Below, in pieces: positions 42,356-50,774 of a stretch of 64,000 nucleotides of DNA. The notes beneath the pieces are model-generated. The model was not told the origin of the DNA and searched no databases. It was given only the letters and a program-made list of their open reading frames with translations. The position numbers and the translations under genes were made by a program. Each line of letters starts with the position of its first letter. Within the stretch, counting starts at the first letter, position 1. Origin of the DNA: Thermasporomyces sp040195635 (GTDB lineage Bacteria > Actinomycetota > Actinomycetes > Propionibacteriales > Actinopolymorphaceae); NCBI RefSeq assembly GCF_040195635.1, contig NZ_JBEFTX010000014.1, positions 1-64,000 on the forward strand, written 5' to 3'.

Positions 42356-43762
42356 TCATCGGCCAGCACCGGCGGCGCCGGCGTGCGCTGGACCCGGGCC
42401 GTGAGGCAGTTCGTCGTCGACGAACCTCGGCCGCGCGGCCAGCAGCCCCGCGGCCATCTGCGGAAGGACCAGCACCAGGAGGAACCCGATCGGGATCGTC
42501 CACCCGCCGGTCACCTCGAACAGTGCCCCGAGGGCGAGCGGACCGATGGCGGCGATGAGGTACCCGATGCTCTGTGTGAACGCCGACAGCGGGCCTGTCA
42601 CGTCGTACGACCGCGACCGCAGCCCGATCATCGTGAGCGTCAGCGGAAACGCGCCGCCGCCCAGCCCGAGCAGCACCACCCACGCCACCGCACCGGCCCG
42701 GGGGGCGAGCAGGAGTCCGGCGTACCCCACGAGGAACGCCACCCCGCACGCCCACACGAGAATGCGCTGGTCAGGGAGCCGGGCCGCGATCGTCGGGAAC
42801 GCCAGCGAGAGCGGGATCCCCATCAGCGGCAGGACCGCCAGCAGCAGGCCCGCCGACGCCGCCGAGACACCGGAGTCGCGGAAGATCTGCGCCAACCAAC
42901 CGAACGCGGCGTACGCCTGAAGGGACTGCAGGCCGAAGTAGAGCGCCAGCGACCACGCCAGCGGCGAGTGCCGGAGGTCGGCGAAGCCGCGCTTCCTTCC
43001 GTTCCTACGACGGGAGTCGCGGTGGCCACGCGCTCCACCGAACACCAGCAGCCAGCCGACCAGCGCGACACCGGCGATGACCGCCCAGACGCCGAGACCG
43101 GACCGCCAGCCACCGAGCGTGGCGGCGAGCGGCACCGTCAGCGCCGCCGCGATCGCCGCCCCCGCCGCCATCGACGTCGTGTAGGCGGCCGTGGCGAGGC
43201 CGACCCGCCGCGGGAAGTACTCCTTGACGAACGCCGGCAGCACGACGTTGCCGACCGCCATGCCTGCCAGGGCGAGCGTCGTGGCCAGCAGGAACACAGT
43301 GCTCCACGGCACCACGGCCCGGACCGCCTGGCCCACCACCACGACCGTCAGCGCGACCGTGAGGACGTTGCGGGCACCGAACCGGCGCGCCCACCCGGCC
43401 GCCACCGCACCGAACGCCGCGAAGCACACCAGCGGCAGGGTGGTGAGCACACCCGCGACTGTCGGCGTCAGGTGGAGGCCGCCGCGGATGTCGGCAAGAA
43501 GGGCACCGACACTGACGACCGCCGAACGAAGGTTGAACGCCAGCAGAACGACCGCCGCGAGGAGCAGCCAGCCCGGCCACCCCTTCACGCTCCCGGCGGG
43601 ACGAACGCCCGCCGCGGGGACGCCGTCCCCTGCGGCGTCACAGGATTGAGCGGCGTCTGCCGCGTCAGGGGCACCTGCCGCGTCAGCGGCGTCGTCCGCC
43701 TCCGGGGCGGAGTCCACTTGTGCTGGCAGGGAGGGCGAGGGGACTCGCGGCGATAGTGACAC
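42356..43762 (-). CDS. MFS transporter, CynX/NimT-like
   Basis: A 468-residue carrier. The first 60 residues are a disordered Ala/Asp-rich cytoplasmic tail (DDAADAAGAPDAADAAQ). Twelve hydrophobic helices follow; the first is WLLLAAVVLLAFNLRSAVVS, whose LAFNLR(S/P) signature is typical of CynX/NimT transporters. A cytoplasmic loop near the middle is Arg/Lys-rich (RDSRRRNGRKRG). The family exports or imports small organic solutes such as cyanate or nitroimidazole-type drugs. The GTG at 43762 is used; a start just before the first helix is possible. The stop lies 62 bases from the Gfo/Idh gene, so it may be the same unit. Confidence 0.85.
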   Translation of the reverse strand: MSLSPRVPSPSLPAQVDSAPEADDAADAAGAPDAADAAQSCDAAGDGVPAAGVRPAGSVKGWPGWLLLAAVVLLAFNLRSAVVSVGALLADIRGGLHLTPTVAGVLTTLPLVCFAAFGAVAAGWARRFGARNVLTVALTVVVVGQAVRAVVPWSTVFLLATTLALAGMAVGNVVLPAFVKEYFPRRVGLATAAYTTSMAAGAAIAAALTVPLAATLGGWRSGLGVWAVIAGVALVGWLLVFGGARGHRDSRRRNGRKRGFADLRHSPLAWSLALYFGLQSLQAYAAFGWLAQIFRDSGVSAASAGLLLAVLPLMGIPLSLAFPTIAARLPDQRILVWACGVAFLVGYAGLLLAPRAGAVAWVVLLGLGGGAFPLTLTMIGLRSRSYDVTGPLSAFTQSIGYLIAAIGPLALGALFEVTGGWTIPIGFLLVLVLPQMAAGLLAARPRFVDDELPHGPGPAHAGAAGAGR

Positions 43763-43855
43763 GTGGTCCCACCCTATGGCGTCACTCCAACCCAGCAGGT
43801 GGCGGCCGAATCCTCGGACACCATGTTGGCGGCGCCGGAGACCCAGAACGGGTGG

Positions 43856-44605
43856 TCAGGAAGGTCGCGCCCCGCGGGACGGCCGGAGCCGACGTACGAC
43901 GTCGCGGACGACGAGGGCGATGAACCGGGTGTTGGTCACGGCGTACCGCCCGAAGAGCCGGCGCGGCTCCTGCGCCAGCCGGAACAACCACTCCATCCCC
44001 AGCCGCTGCACGGTCACCGGAGCGCGACGGAGCTCACCCGCCAGGACGTCGAAGCTGCCGCCCACGCCGATGCAGACGGGTACGCCGGTCGCCTCCGGTC
44101 CCGCCACGACGACGCGTTCCTTCGCCGGTGTCGGCATCCCGACGAACAACACGTCCGCGGCGCTACGGCGGATCTCGGCGAGGATCGCCGGCTCCTCCTC
44201 GGGTGCGTAGTAGCCGTTCCGGAGCCCGGCGACCTGCACGCCGTCGGCACGGAGACGTTCGCCGAGGCGGGTGACGACGTGTTCGCGGCCGCCGAGCAGA
44301 TAGACGCACCAGCCGGCTTCGCGCGCCAGCCGCAGCACCTGCTCCATCAGGTCGATGCCGGCGACGCGTCCGGGTAGTGGCTGCCCCAGCATCCGCGCCG
44401 CCCAGACGAACGGCTGCCCGTCCGATCCGATCAGATCGGCGCGTTCGAGGAGGGCGAGATAGTCGGGGTCGTCGCTCGCGCGTACGACGTTGGCCGCGTT
44501 GACACACAGATGCGTGCCCGGCCCACGTGCGGCGATCCGATCCTCGACCCAGGCGAGGGTCTCGTGCATGTCGACGGCGTCGACCGGAACACCGAGGATC
44601 CGCAT
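43856..44605 (-). CDS. WecG/TagA/CpsF-family glycosyltransferase
   Basis: A 249-residue enzyme. MRILGVPVDAVDMHETLAWV is the family opening. Then come the conserved LCVNAANVVRASDDPDYLAL, LIGSDGQPFVW (acceptor region with the catalytic Asp), GIDLMEQVLRLA, VYLLGGREHVV and DVLFVGMPTPAKER. The C-terminal LGMEWLFRLAQEPRRLFGRY is also typical. Enzymes of this type add N-acetylmannosamine(uronate) or similar sugars to lipid carriers for wall polymers. ATG 44605 is preceded by GAGGGA; the longer open frame upstream runs through the nitrilase gene and is rejected. Confidence 0.9.
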   Translation of the reverse strand: MRILGVPVDAVDMHETLAWVEDRIAARGPGTHLCVNAANVVRASDDPDYLALLERADLIGSDGQPFVWAARMLGQPLPGRVAGIDLMEQVLRLAREAGWCVYLLGGREHVVTRLGERLRADGVQVAGLRNGYYAPEEEPAILAEIRRSAADVLFVGMPTPAKERVVVAGPEATGVPVCIGVGGSFDVLAGELRRAPVTVQRLGMEWLFRLAQEPRRLFGRYAVTNTRFIALVVRDVVRRLRPSRGARPS

Positions 44606-44669
44606 CCTGCGTCCCTCGCTGACCGGTGCCATCCTCGCCGCCCTTGCCTGTCGCGCGCCCGCGGACACC

Positions 44670-45470
44670 CTAGATGTAGCGGTCGACGACGGCGAACCGG
44701 CGGTGGGCAAGGGTGGGATTGCGCTGGCGTACGGCTTCCACCCGGGCCGCGTCGATCTCGCCGACGCAGCTGCCTGGCTCCTCTCCCAGGCTGGCGACCA
44801 CCACGCCCATCGGGTCGACGACCATGCTCCGCCCGCAGTAGGCCGGCGGGGACTGGGCGGCCGCCGCGACGTAGCAGGTGTTCTCGATCGCCCGGGCCCG
44901 CAGGAGGGTCGACCAGTGGTCCTCCTTGAGTGGCCCGCGCATCCACGCCGCCGGGACCACGAGGACGTCGGCGCCGTCATCGGCGAGTGCGCGGGTGAGC
45001 TCCGGGAACCGCAGGTCATAGCAGGTGAGCAGGCCGAGCCGATGGTCCCCGAGGGGGACGATGACCCGCTCGCTGCCGCCCGACACCAGGCGGTCGGACT
45101 CCCGGTAGCCGAACGCGTCGTAGAGGTGGATCTTGCGGTAGGTGTCCATCAGCGAACCGTCGGGCCCCAGCGCGACCAGCGTGTTGTACGCCCGCGCGCG
45201 ATCATCGTCACAGGTCTCGAACATACCGGCGATCACCGCGGCGCCGAGGTCCTTCGCGAGCCCGCCAAGCGCCTGGACGAACGGACCGTCGACCGGCTCC
45301 GCGGCGTCGCCGAGCGGCGTGTCCGGCGTCCCGAAGTCGTACATGCTCGCCTCCGGGCACACCACCACGTCGGGCGCCGCCCACGCCGTGGCCTGGGCGA
45401 GGCGTCGGATCTCCGCGAGGTTCTCGGTCTTGTCGAGGCTGGCACGGAACTGCAACAGGGCTATGCGCAC
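44670..45470 (-). CDS. carbon-nitrogen hydrolase (nitrilase superfamily)
   Basis: A 266-residue amidohydrolase with the catalytic triad Glu40 (VVVCPEASMYDF), Lys113 (DTYRKIHLYDA) and Cys150 (GLLTCYDLRFPE), all in their proper contexts. It cleaves non-peptide C-N bonds, for example an omega-amide or deaminated glutathione; the substrate is not determined. It starts 39 bases from a divergent MobA-like gene, so both probably share a promoter region. The ATG at 45470 gives the normal length. Confidence 0.92.
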   Translation of the reverse strand: MRIALLQFRASLDKTENLAEIRRLAQATAWAAPDVVVCPEASMYDFGTPDTPLGDAAEPVDGPFVQALGGLAKDLGAAVIAGMFETCDDDRARAYNTLVALGPDGSLMDTYRKIHLYDAFGYRESDRLVSGGSERVIVPLGDHRLGLLTCYDLRFPELTRALADDGADVLVVPAAWMRGPLKEDHWSTLLRARAIENTCYVAAAAQSPPAYCGRSMVVDPMGVVVASLGEEPGSCVGEIDAARVEAVRQRNPTLAHRRFAVVDRYI

Positions 45471-45509
45471 GTACGCCAGTCTGCCCGGTGAGGGTGAAAG
45501 ACTCGACCT

Positions 45510-46211
45510 GTGGGCGACCAGGGATCCGCGGACTTCGACGTCGTCGTTCTTGCCGGTGGGACGGCGCGACGGTTCGGCGGCGCGGACAAGGTCCTGCTGC
45601 CCGTGGCCGGCCGGCCGATGCTGGAGCGGGTGGTCAGTGCCGGTGCGGCGGCGCGGACGGTCGTGGTCGTCGGACCGCAGCGGCCGCTCCCCCCTGGCGC
45701 GCCGACCGTGCGGTGGACCCGGGAACAGCCGGCCGGCTCCGGCCCGCTCGCGGCTGTGGCCGCCGGCCTCGAACTCTGCGGTTCGGCGATCGTCGTCGTC
45801 CTGGCGGGCGACATGCCGTTACTCGACTCTTTCGTCGTACGCACGCTGGTCAGGACCGTCGCCGCATCGGCGGGCGCTGAGGGACCCGCGCCCGTCGACA
45901 GGTCCCCCATCGACAGGTCCCCGCTCGGCAGGTCCCCGGCCGCTGAGCCTGCTGTGGACGGGGTGGTCCTCGTCGACGCGGAGGGTCGGCGGCAGCCGCT
46001 GGCCGCTGCGTACGTCCGCGCATCTCTCCAGCGCGCCTTCGCGACGATCGGCGATCCGGCCGACCGGCCGATGCGGTTGCTGCTGGACCAGCTCCACGTC
46101 GCGACTGTCACCGACCCGCGGGCGGCGCTCGACTGCGACACCCCCGAGAGCCTCGCCCGCGCCGACCACCTGGCCGACTCGCCACCCGACGCCGAGCCGC
46201 CGCCACGGTGA
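45510..46211 (+). CDS. MobA-like nucleotidyltransferase
   Basis: A 233-residue NTP transferase. VVVLAGGTARRFGGADKVLL is the nucleotide loop (LAGGxxxRxGxxK) of molybdopterin guanylyltransferase MobA. RPMLERVVSA, GSGPLAAVAAGLELC and VVVLAGDMPLLD (metal-binding Asp) follow. An insert around residues 130-145 holds three near-repeats of the motif (D/L)RSP (PVDRSPIDRSPLGRSP), which is not part of the fold. GTG 45510 is used. A DUF6457 gene, often fused to or beside MobA, is found about 4 kb downstream. A role in molybdenum cofactor maturation is likely. Confidence 0.85.
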   Translation: MGDQGSADFDVVVLAGGTARRFGGADKVLLPVAGRPMLERVVSAGAAARTVVVVGPQRPLPPGAPTVRWTREQPAGSGPLAAVAAGLELCGSAIVVVLAGDMPLLDSFVVRTLVRTVAASAGAEGPAPVDRSPIDRSPLGRSPAAEPAVDGVVLVDAEGRRQPLAAAYVRASLQRAFATIGDPADRPMRLLLDQLHVATVTDPRAALDCDTPESLARADHLADSPPDAEPPPR

Positions 46212-46263
46212 CTGCCCTCGCACCTGCGTGAAGCCCCCCGGTGGAAATCCCGGCGTTGGCCGC

Positions 46264-46291
46264 TTGCCAGTCGATGCATACGTGGTATACA
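46264..46291 (+). promoter_or_regulatory. promoter of the padR-ABC operon
   Basis: TTGCCA (46264-46269), a 16-base spacer and TATACA (46286-46291) form a good sigma-A type promoter in a short AT-rich island. The overlapping GTGGTATACATACTCGGTAC has partial dyad symmetry around GTATAC and may be the PadR operator. Confidence 0.6.
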
Positions 46292-46326
46292 TACTCGGTA
46301 CGCACTCGTCGGCGAGGGGAACAGGG

Positions 46327-46929
46327 ATGTCCGTTCGACAGGGGTTGTTGACCCTTCTGGAGCAGCAGCCGATGTACGGCTACCAGCTCCGCATGGAGTT
46401 CGAGTCACGCACCGGCTCGACCTGGCCGCTGAACATCGGTCAGGTGTACACCACGCTCGCCCGGCTCGACCGCGACGGGATGGTGGAGGGAGCCGGGTCG
46501 GACGAGGAAGGCCACGTGATGTACCGCATCACCGACGCCGGCCGAGCCGAGGTCGCGGCGTGGTTCACCACGCCGGTCCAGCGCACCCAGCCACCACGTG
46601 ACGAACTCGCGATCAAGCTCGCGCTCGCGGTCACCATGCCTGACATCGACGTCGCGGCGGTCATCCAGGGTCAGCGCCGGGCCACGATGACGGCCCTGCA
46701 GGACTACACCCGACTCAAGCGCACGGCGGAGGACAGCACGGCAGCGGGCGGGCAGGTCGACCCGGCCGGACTTGGCTGGGGTCTCGTGCTCGACTCGCTC
46801 GTCTTCGCCGCCGAGGCCGAGATCCGCTGGCTCGACCACTGCGAGGCACGGGTGCGCCGGGCCGCGCGGGAGCGACGACCCTCCGTCGAGTCCGCACCCG
46901 CACCCCAGGACACGAAGGCGGACGCGTGA
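46327..46929 (+). CDS. PadR-family transcriptional regulator
   Basis: A 200-residue regulator. The PadR winged helix occupies residues 1-85: VRQGLLTLLEQQPMYGYQLR, then LNIGQVYTTLARLDRDGMVE and MYRITDAGRAEVAAWF. The C-terminal half is a dimerising coiled-helix domain (VIQGQRRATMTALQDYTRLK, then WLDHCEARVRRAARE). ATG 46327 follows GAGGGG. The stop shares one base with the ATP-binding gene start. PadR genes in front of ABC exporter genes commonly repress them until an antibiotic or peptide arrives, and this is likely here. Confidence 0.93.
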   Translation: MSVRQGLLTLLEQQPMYGYQLRMEFESRTGSTWPLNIGQVYTTLARLDRDGMVEGAGSDEEGHVMYRITDAGRAEVAAWFTTPVQRTQPPRDELAIKLALAVTMPDIDVAAVIQGQRRATMTALQDYTRLKRTAEDSTAAGGQVDPAGLGWGLVLDSLVFAAEAEIRWLDHCEARVRRAARERRPSVESAPAPQDTKADA

Positions 46930-47654
46930 TGAACGACGTCGTTCTCGAACTGCGTGAGGTCAGCCGGGTCCACGGCGCCGGACCGACCCAGGTGGAAGCG
47001 CTGCGGTCGGTCTCCGCCCAGGTGTACGCCGGCGAACTGGTGGCCGTGATGGGTCCTTCGGGATCTGGCAAGTCCACCCTGTTGACCCTGGCAGGGGGCC
47101 TGGACCAGCCGTCGTCGGGCTCGGTTCTCGTCCAGGACAACGCCCTCGAGACGTTGAACCAGACCCGACGCGCTCGCCTGCGGCGGACCACCATCGGCTA
47201 CGTCTTCCAGGACTTCAACCTGATCCCAGCCCTCACCGCTGCCGAGAACGTCGCGCTGCCGCGGGAACTCGACGGTGAGCGCGGGCGCGCAGCCCGCAAG
47301 GCTGCGCTGTCGGTACTGTCCGAGGTGGGGCTCGGCGACCTGGCCGACCGGTTCCCCGACGAACTCTCCGGCGGACAGCAGCAGCGGGTGGCCATCGCCC
47401 GAGCCGTCGTCGGCAACCGCCGCCTCATCCTCGCCGACGAGCCGACCGGCGCGCTGGACACCGAGACCGGCGAGGACATCCTCCGCCTCCTGCGCGCCCG
47501 CTGTGACGCCGGCGCCGCAGGCGTTCTGGTCACCCACGAGGCACGACACGCCGCCTGGGCGGACCGGGTGGTGTTCCTCCGGGACGGGCGCATCGTCGAC
47601 CAGTCCCGCGCCGACCGGCCGGACACGCTGTTGGAGCCGGAGGTGACCCGGTGA
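46929..47654 (+). CDS. ABC transporter ATP-binding protein (MacB/LolD type)
   Basis: A 241-residue ATPase. Walker A MGPSGSGKSTLL, Q-loop FQDFNLIPALT, signature LSGGQQQRVAIARAVV, Walker B LILADEPTGALD and switch His in VLVTHEARHA are all complete. It is the LolD/MacB/FtsE-like type, which pairs with FtsX-fold permeases that drive mechanotransmission rather than classic transport. It overlaps the PadR gene upstream and the permease downstream (GTGA), so all three are one operon. Confidence 0.96.
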   Translation: MNDVVLELREVSRVHGAGPTQVEALRSVSAQVYAGELVAVMGPSGSGKSTLLTLAGGLDQPSSGSVLVQDNALETLNQTRRARLRRTTIGYVFQDFNLIPALTAAENVALPRELDGERGRAARKAALSVLSEVGLGDLADRFPDELSGGQQQRVAIARAVVGNRRLILADEPTGALDTETGEDILRLLRARCDAGAAGVLVTHEARHAAWADRVVFLRDGRIVDQSRADRPDTLLEPEVTR

Positions 47655-50281
47655 CAGCCTGGCGACCCATGCTGCGCATGGCCCGCCGGGACGCCACGAG
47701 AGCCCGTGGTCGCAGCCTGTTGGTCCTGCTCATGATCGCGCTGCCCGTCTTCGCGGTCACCGCCGCCGACGTGGTGATCCAGACCGCCGAGATCTCTGGG
47801 GCGGAGGCACTTGAGCGGCGCCTTGGACCCGCCGACGCGCGGGTCGATTTCGACGGCCACGGCCGCGTGGTGCAGGGAGTCGACCCGAACTCCGGCGTGA
47901 ACGCCTCGGCGTCGAAGGACCCCGCGCCTCCCACCCTGGCGACGGTGAGCGAGGCGCTGGGACGCCCGGCGCACGGTCTCGAGCTCCGCGAGGGGACCGT
48001 GCGGGTGCGTACGGACAAGGGCGTGGCCAATGCCGAGGCCACCGAGATCGACCTGCGCGACCCGCTTGCCGACGGCCTGTTCAGGTTGACCGCCGGACGG
48101 CTGCCACAGGAGCCGGGCGAGGTGGTGGTGAACGCCGCCCTGGCCGCGCGTGGCCCGAGCCTCGCCGAGAAGGTCGACGTGGTGGGCGAGCAGGAAGTGA
48201 CGGCGACGGTCGTGGGCATCGCCGAGTCCATGTCAGCCCGCAACTACCCGGTCATCGTCGGTCCGCTCGACACCCTCGGGCTGACACATGGCGAGAACGC
48301 CGCGACCTGGCTGGTCGACGCGGGCGACGCGGTGAGCTGGCAGGACGTCAAGGCCCTCAACGCAGACGGCGCCGCCGTCCTGTCGCGCGCAGTCCTGGAG
48401 GATCCGCCGAGCGCCTCGCAACTCCCTGACAACCTTCCTACGTCCAGTTCCGATGCCGCGGTCGCGATCATCGCGCTCATCGTCGCGATGGCTCTCGTCG
48501 AGGTCGTCCTGCTCGCCGGACCGGCGTTCGCCGTCGGTGCACGCCGGCTCCAGCGCACCCTCGCGCTGATCGCCTCGAACGGAGGAACCCCACGACAGCT
48601 CCGCCGGGTCGTCCTCGCATCGGCCGTCGTACTCGGTGGCGCGGGGTCGGCACTCGGCGTCCTGGCGGGAATCACCGTGGCGTTCGCGGCACTGCCACTC
48701 GTGCAGCGGCTCTCCGACGGCTGGTTGGGTCCGTTCGACGTCCCCTGGCTCCACGTGCTGGGCATCGCCGCCTTCGGCCTGCTCAGCGCGGTGCTGGCCG
48801 CGGTCGTACCCGCTGCCCTCGCGGCGCGGCAGGACGTCGTCCAGGTGCTGGCGGGTCGTCGCGGCGACCGGCGACCGGGCCTGCGTTCGCCCGTTGTCGG
48901 GCTGGTCCTGCTCGGTGCGGGGATCGGCGGCAGTGCGTACGGAGCGCTGGTAAAGAGCTCCGGGGAGCTCTACATCGCCGTGTCCGCACTGGTGGCGGTC
49001 CTCGGCATGATCCTGCTGGTCCCCGTCGTCATCGCGACGGCGGCCAAGGTCTCGGGACGGCTGCCGTTCCCCCTCCGGTACGCCGTCCGTGACGCCGCTC
49101 GGCACCGCACCAGGACCGCGCCGGCGGTGGCCGCCGTCGCCGGCACCGTGGTCGGTGTCGTGGCGCTCGGCATCGGCGCGTCCAGCGACGCACTCGAGAA
49201 CGAACGCACCTACGTTCCGTCGCTTCCGCTCGGCACCGGCGCCCTCGTGTCATGGAATGCGAAGCCGGCGGAATGGCCACGATTCGAGCAGGCCGTACGC
49301 CGAGAACTGCCCGGCAACGAGGTCGTACCGGTCCAGGGCATTCCCGAGCAGGCCGTCGACGGCTCTTCGGTGTACCTGGAGTTCGGCGTCCCCGCGGGTG
49401 GAGGACGCCAAATCAACAACTGGGGCTCGTCTCTCGGGTCAGCCTTCCTGGTCAGCCAGGACTCCGTTCCCGTGGGACTCGTCGAACTCGACGCCGATCA
49501 GCGTGAGGTCGTACGCCGCACACTGGCCAGCGGCGGAGCCGTGGTGATCACCGACCAGCCGGTCGACGCCACCACGGTCAAGGTCTCGGCAACGTACTTC
49601 GACGAGAACGGCGAGCCCGACGAACACCGGCCGGTCACCGTCCCAGCGGCGTTCGTCGACATCCCTGGCCCCATGGCCCCGCTGCAGGCGGTCCTCTCCC
49701 CGCAGGCGGCCGACCGGCTCGACCTGGAACCCGTCGTGACGGGACTCTTCGTCGACGGACCGATTCCCGCACAGGCGGAGACCAACATCGGTGAGGCGAT
49801 CTCCGCCGTGAGCCCCGATGCGGGCTTCCAGGTGGAGCGGGGCTACCAGGCAGGCGGCGAGACCCAGATGGTTCTCCTGATCCTGGCGGCCCTGGGTGGC
49901 GGGCTGATGCTCGCCGGCACGCTGACCGCGACGTTCCTCGCGCTCTCCGATGCCAGACCCGACCTCGCCACTCTGTCCGCGATCGGCGCCACCCCCCGTA
50001 CCCGCCGAGCCGTTGCCGCCTCCTACGCCGGGACGGTCGGCCTGCTGGGCGCGATCCTCGGCGCCGCGGTCGGGTTCGTGCCCGGGATCGCCGTGTCGTA
50101 TCCGCTCACCTCGTTCGGCTGGACCGACATCGACGCCGAGGGGCGTGCGCTGCCGGACCACTTCCTCGACATCCCGTGGCTGCTGCTGGCAGCGGTGGTC
50201 GTCGTGCTGCCGCTGCTCACGGCCCTGATCGTCGGCCTCGCCACGCGGTCCCGCCTGCCGCTTGTCGCTCGCGTCGAATGA
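47651..50281 (+). CDS. FtsX-like ABC permease (MacB-type, double permease)
   Basis: An 876-residue permease. The N-terminal segment MARRDATRARGRSLLVLLM and helix 1 lead into a large extracellular domain (about residues 45-265). A first FtsX domain follows with three helices (IIALIVAMALVEVVLLAGPA and the others). A further helix pair near 420-455, a second extracellular domain (about 510-735) and a second FtsX domain at the C-terminus (LLILAALGGGLMLAGTLTAT and the others) complete the protein. This 10-helix layout is typical of actinobacterial peptide/antibiotic-resistance exporters. GTG 47651 overlaps the ATPase stop. It likely forms a functional exporter with the upstream ATPase. Confidence 0.9.
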   Translation: MTAWRPMLRMARRDATRARGRSLLVLLMIALPVFAVTAADVVIQTAEISGAEALERRLGPADARVDFDGHGRVVQGVDPNSGVNASASKDPAPPTLATVSEALGRPAHGLELREGTVRVRTDKGVANAEATEIDLRDPLADGLFRLTAGRLPQEPGEVVVNAALAARGPSLAEKVDVVGEQEVTATVVGIAESMSARNYPVIVGPLDTLGLTHGENAATWLVDAGDAVSWQDVKALNADGAAVLSRAVLEDPPSASQLPDNLPTSSSDAAVAIIALIVAMALVEVVLLAGPAFAVGARRLQRTLALIASNGGTPRQLRRVVLASAVVLGGAGSALGVLAGITVAFAALPLVQRLSDGWLGPFDVPWLHVLGIAAFGLLSAVLAAVVPAALAARQDVVQVLAGRRGDRRPGLRSPVVGLVLLGAGIGGSAYGALVKSSGELYIAVSALVAVLGMILLVPVVIATAAKVSGRLPFPLRYAVRDAARHRTRTAPAVAAVAGTVVGVVALGIGASSDALENERTYVPSLPLGTGALVSWNAKPAEWPRFEQAVRRELPGNEVVPVQGIPEQAVDGSSVYLEFGVPAGGGRQINNWGSSLGSAFLVSQDSVPVGLVELDADQREVVRRTLASGGAVVITDQPVDATTVKVSATYFDENGEPDEHRPVTVPAAFVDIPGPMAPLQAVLSPQAADRLDLEPVVTGLFVDGPIPAQAETNIGEAISAVSPDAGFQVERGYQAGGETQMVLLILAALGGGLMLAGTLTATFLALSDARPDLATLSAIGATPRTRRAVAASYAGTVGLLGAILGAAVGFVPGIAVSYPLTSFGWTDIDAEGRALPDHFLDIPWLLLAAVVVVLPLLTALIVGLATRSRLPLVARVE

Positions 50282-50431
50282 GTGCCGGCAAGCAGCCCTG
50301 CGGCGGCGGTCGCTGGACCCACATCGCTCGGCGCTGCAGGAGCTGCGGCCGGCCCGGTGTACCCCGGACCGGCCGGTAGCGGCATGCTGCTTTTCATGGC
50401 AGTCGCGCCGACCGGAGGAAAGGGACCGACC

Positions 50432-50752
50432 ATGCTCACCGAATGGATGCAGGACCTGGCCGATGCGCTGGGCGTCGATCTTGCCTCCGTGGGTGACGCG
50501 GAACTCGTGGACCTGATCCTCGACCTGGCCCGGGACGCCGCCCACGCTGTCGACCGTCCGGCCGCGCCGCTGACGACGTTCCTCGTCGGCTACGCGGCGG
50601 CGCAGCATGGCGGCGGGCGGGCGTGTCTTGCCGAGAGCGCCGCGGCGGCCCGGGACCTCGCGGCCGCGTGGGAACGAAGGTCGTCGACGGACCGGCCCGG
50701 CGACGAACCTCCGGACGGACACCGGACGGCTGGCGGCATCGCGGAGTCCTGA
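50432..50752 (+). CDS. DUF6457-like protein
   Basis: A 106-residue helical protein beginning MLTEWMQDLADALGVD, with the core LVDLILDLARDAAHAVDRPA followed by PLTTFLVGYAAAQHGG, which is the pattern of DUF6457 proteins usually found next to or fused to MobA-like molybdenum cofactor enzymes. ATG 50432 has GGAGGAAAGGGA upstream; a longer open frame begins at 50282 without a ribosome site. Its link to the MobA-like gene at 45.5 kb is suggested by family knowledge, not by neighbourhood. Confidence 0.75.
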   Translation: MLTEWMQDLADALGVDLASVGDAELVDLILDLARDAAHAVDRPAAPLTTFLVGYAAAQHGGGRACLAESAAAARDLAAAWERRSSTDRPGDEPPDGHRTAGGIAES

Positions 50753-50774
50753 CCTCGGCTACTGTCGTCCCGCC

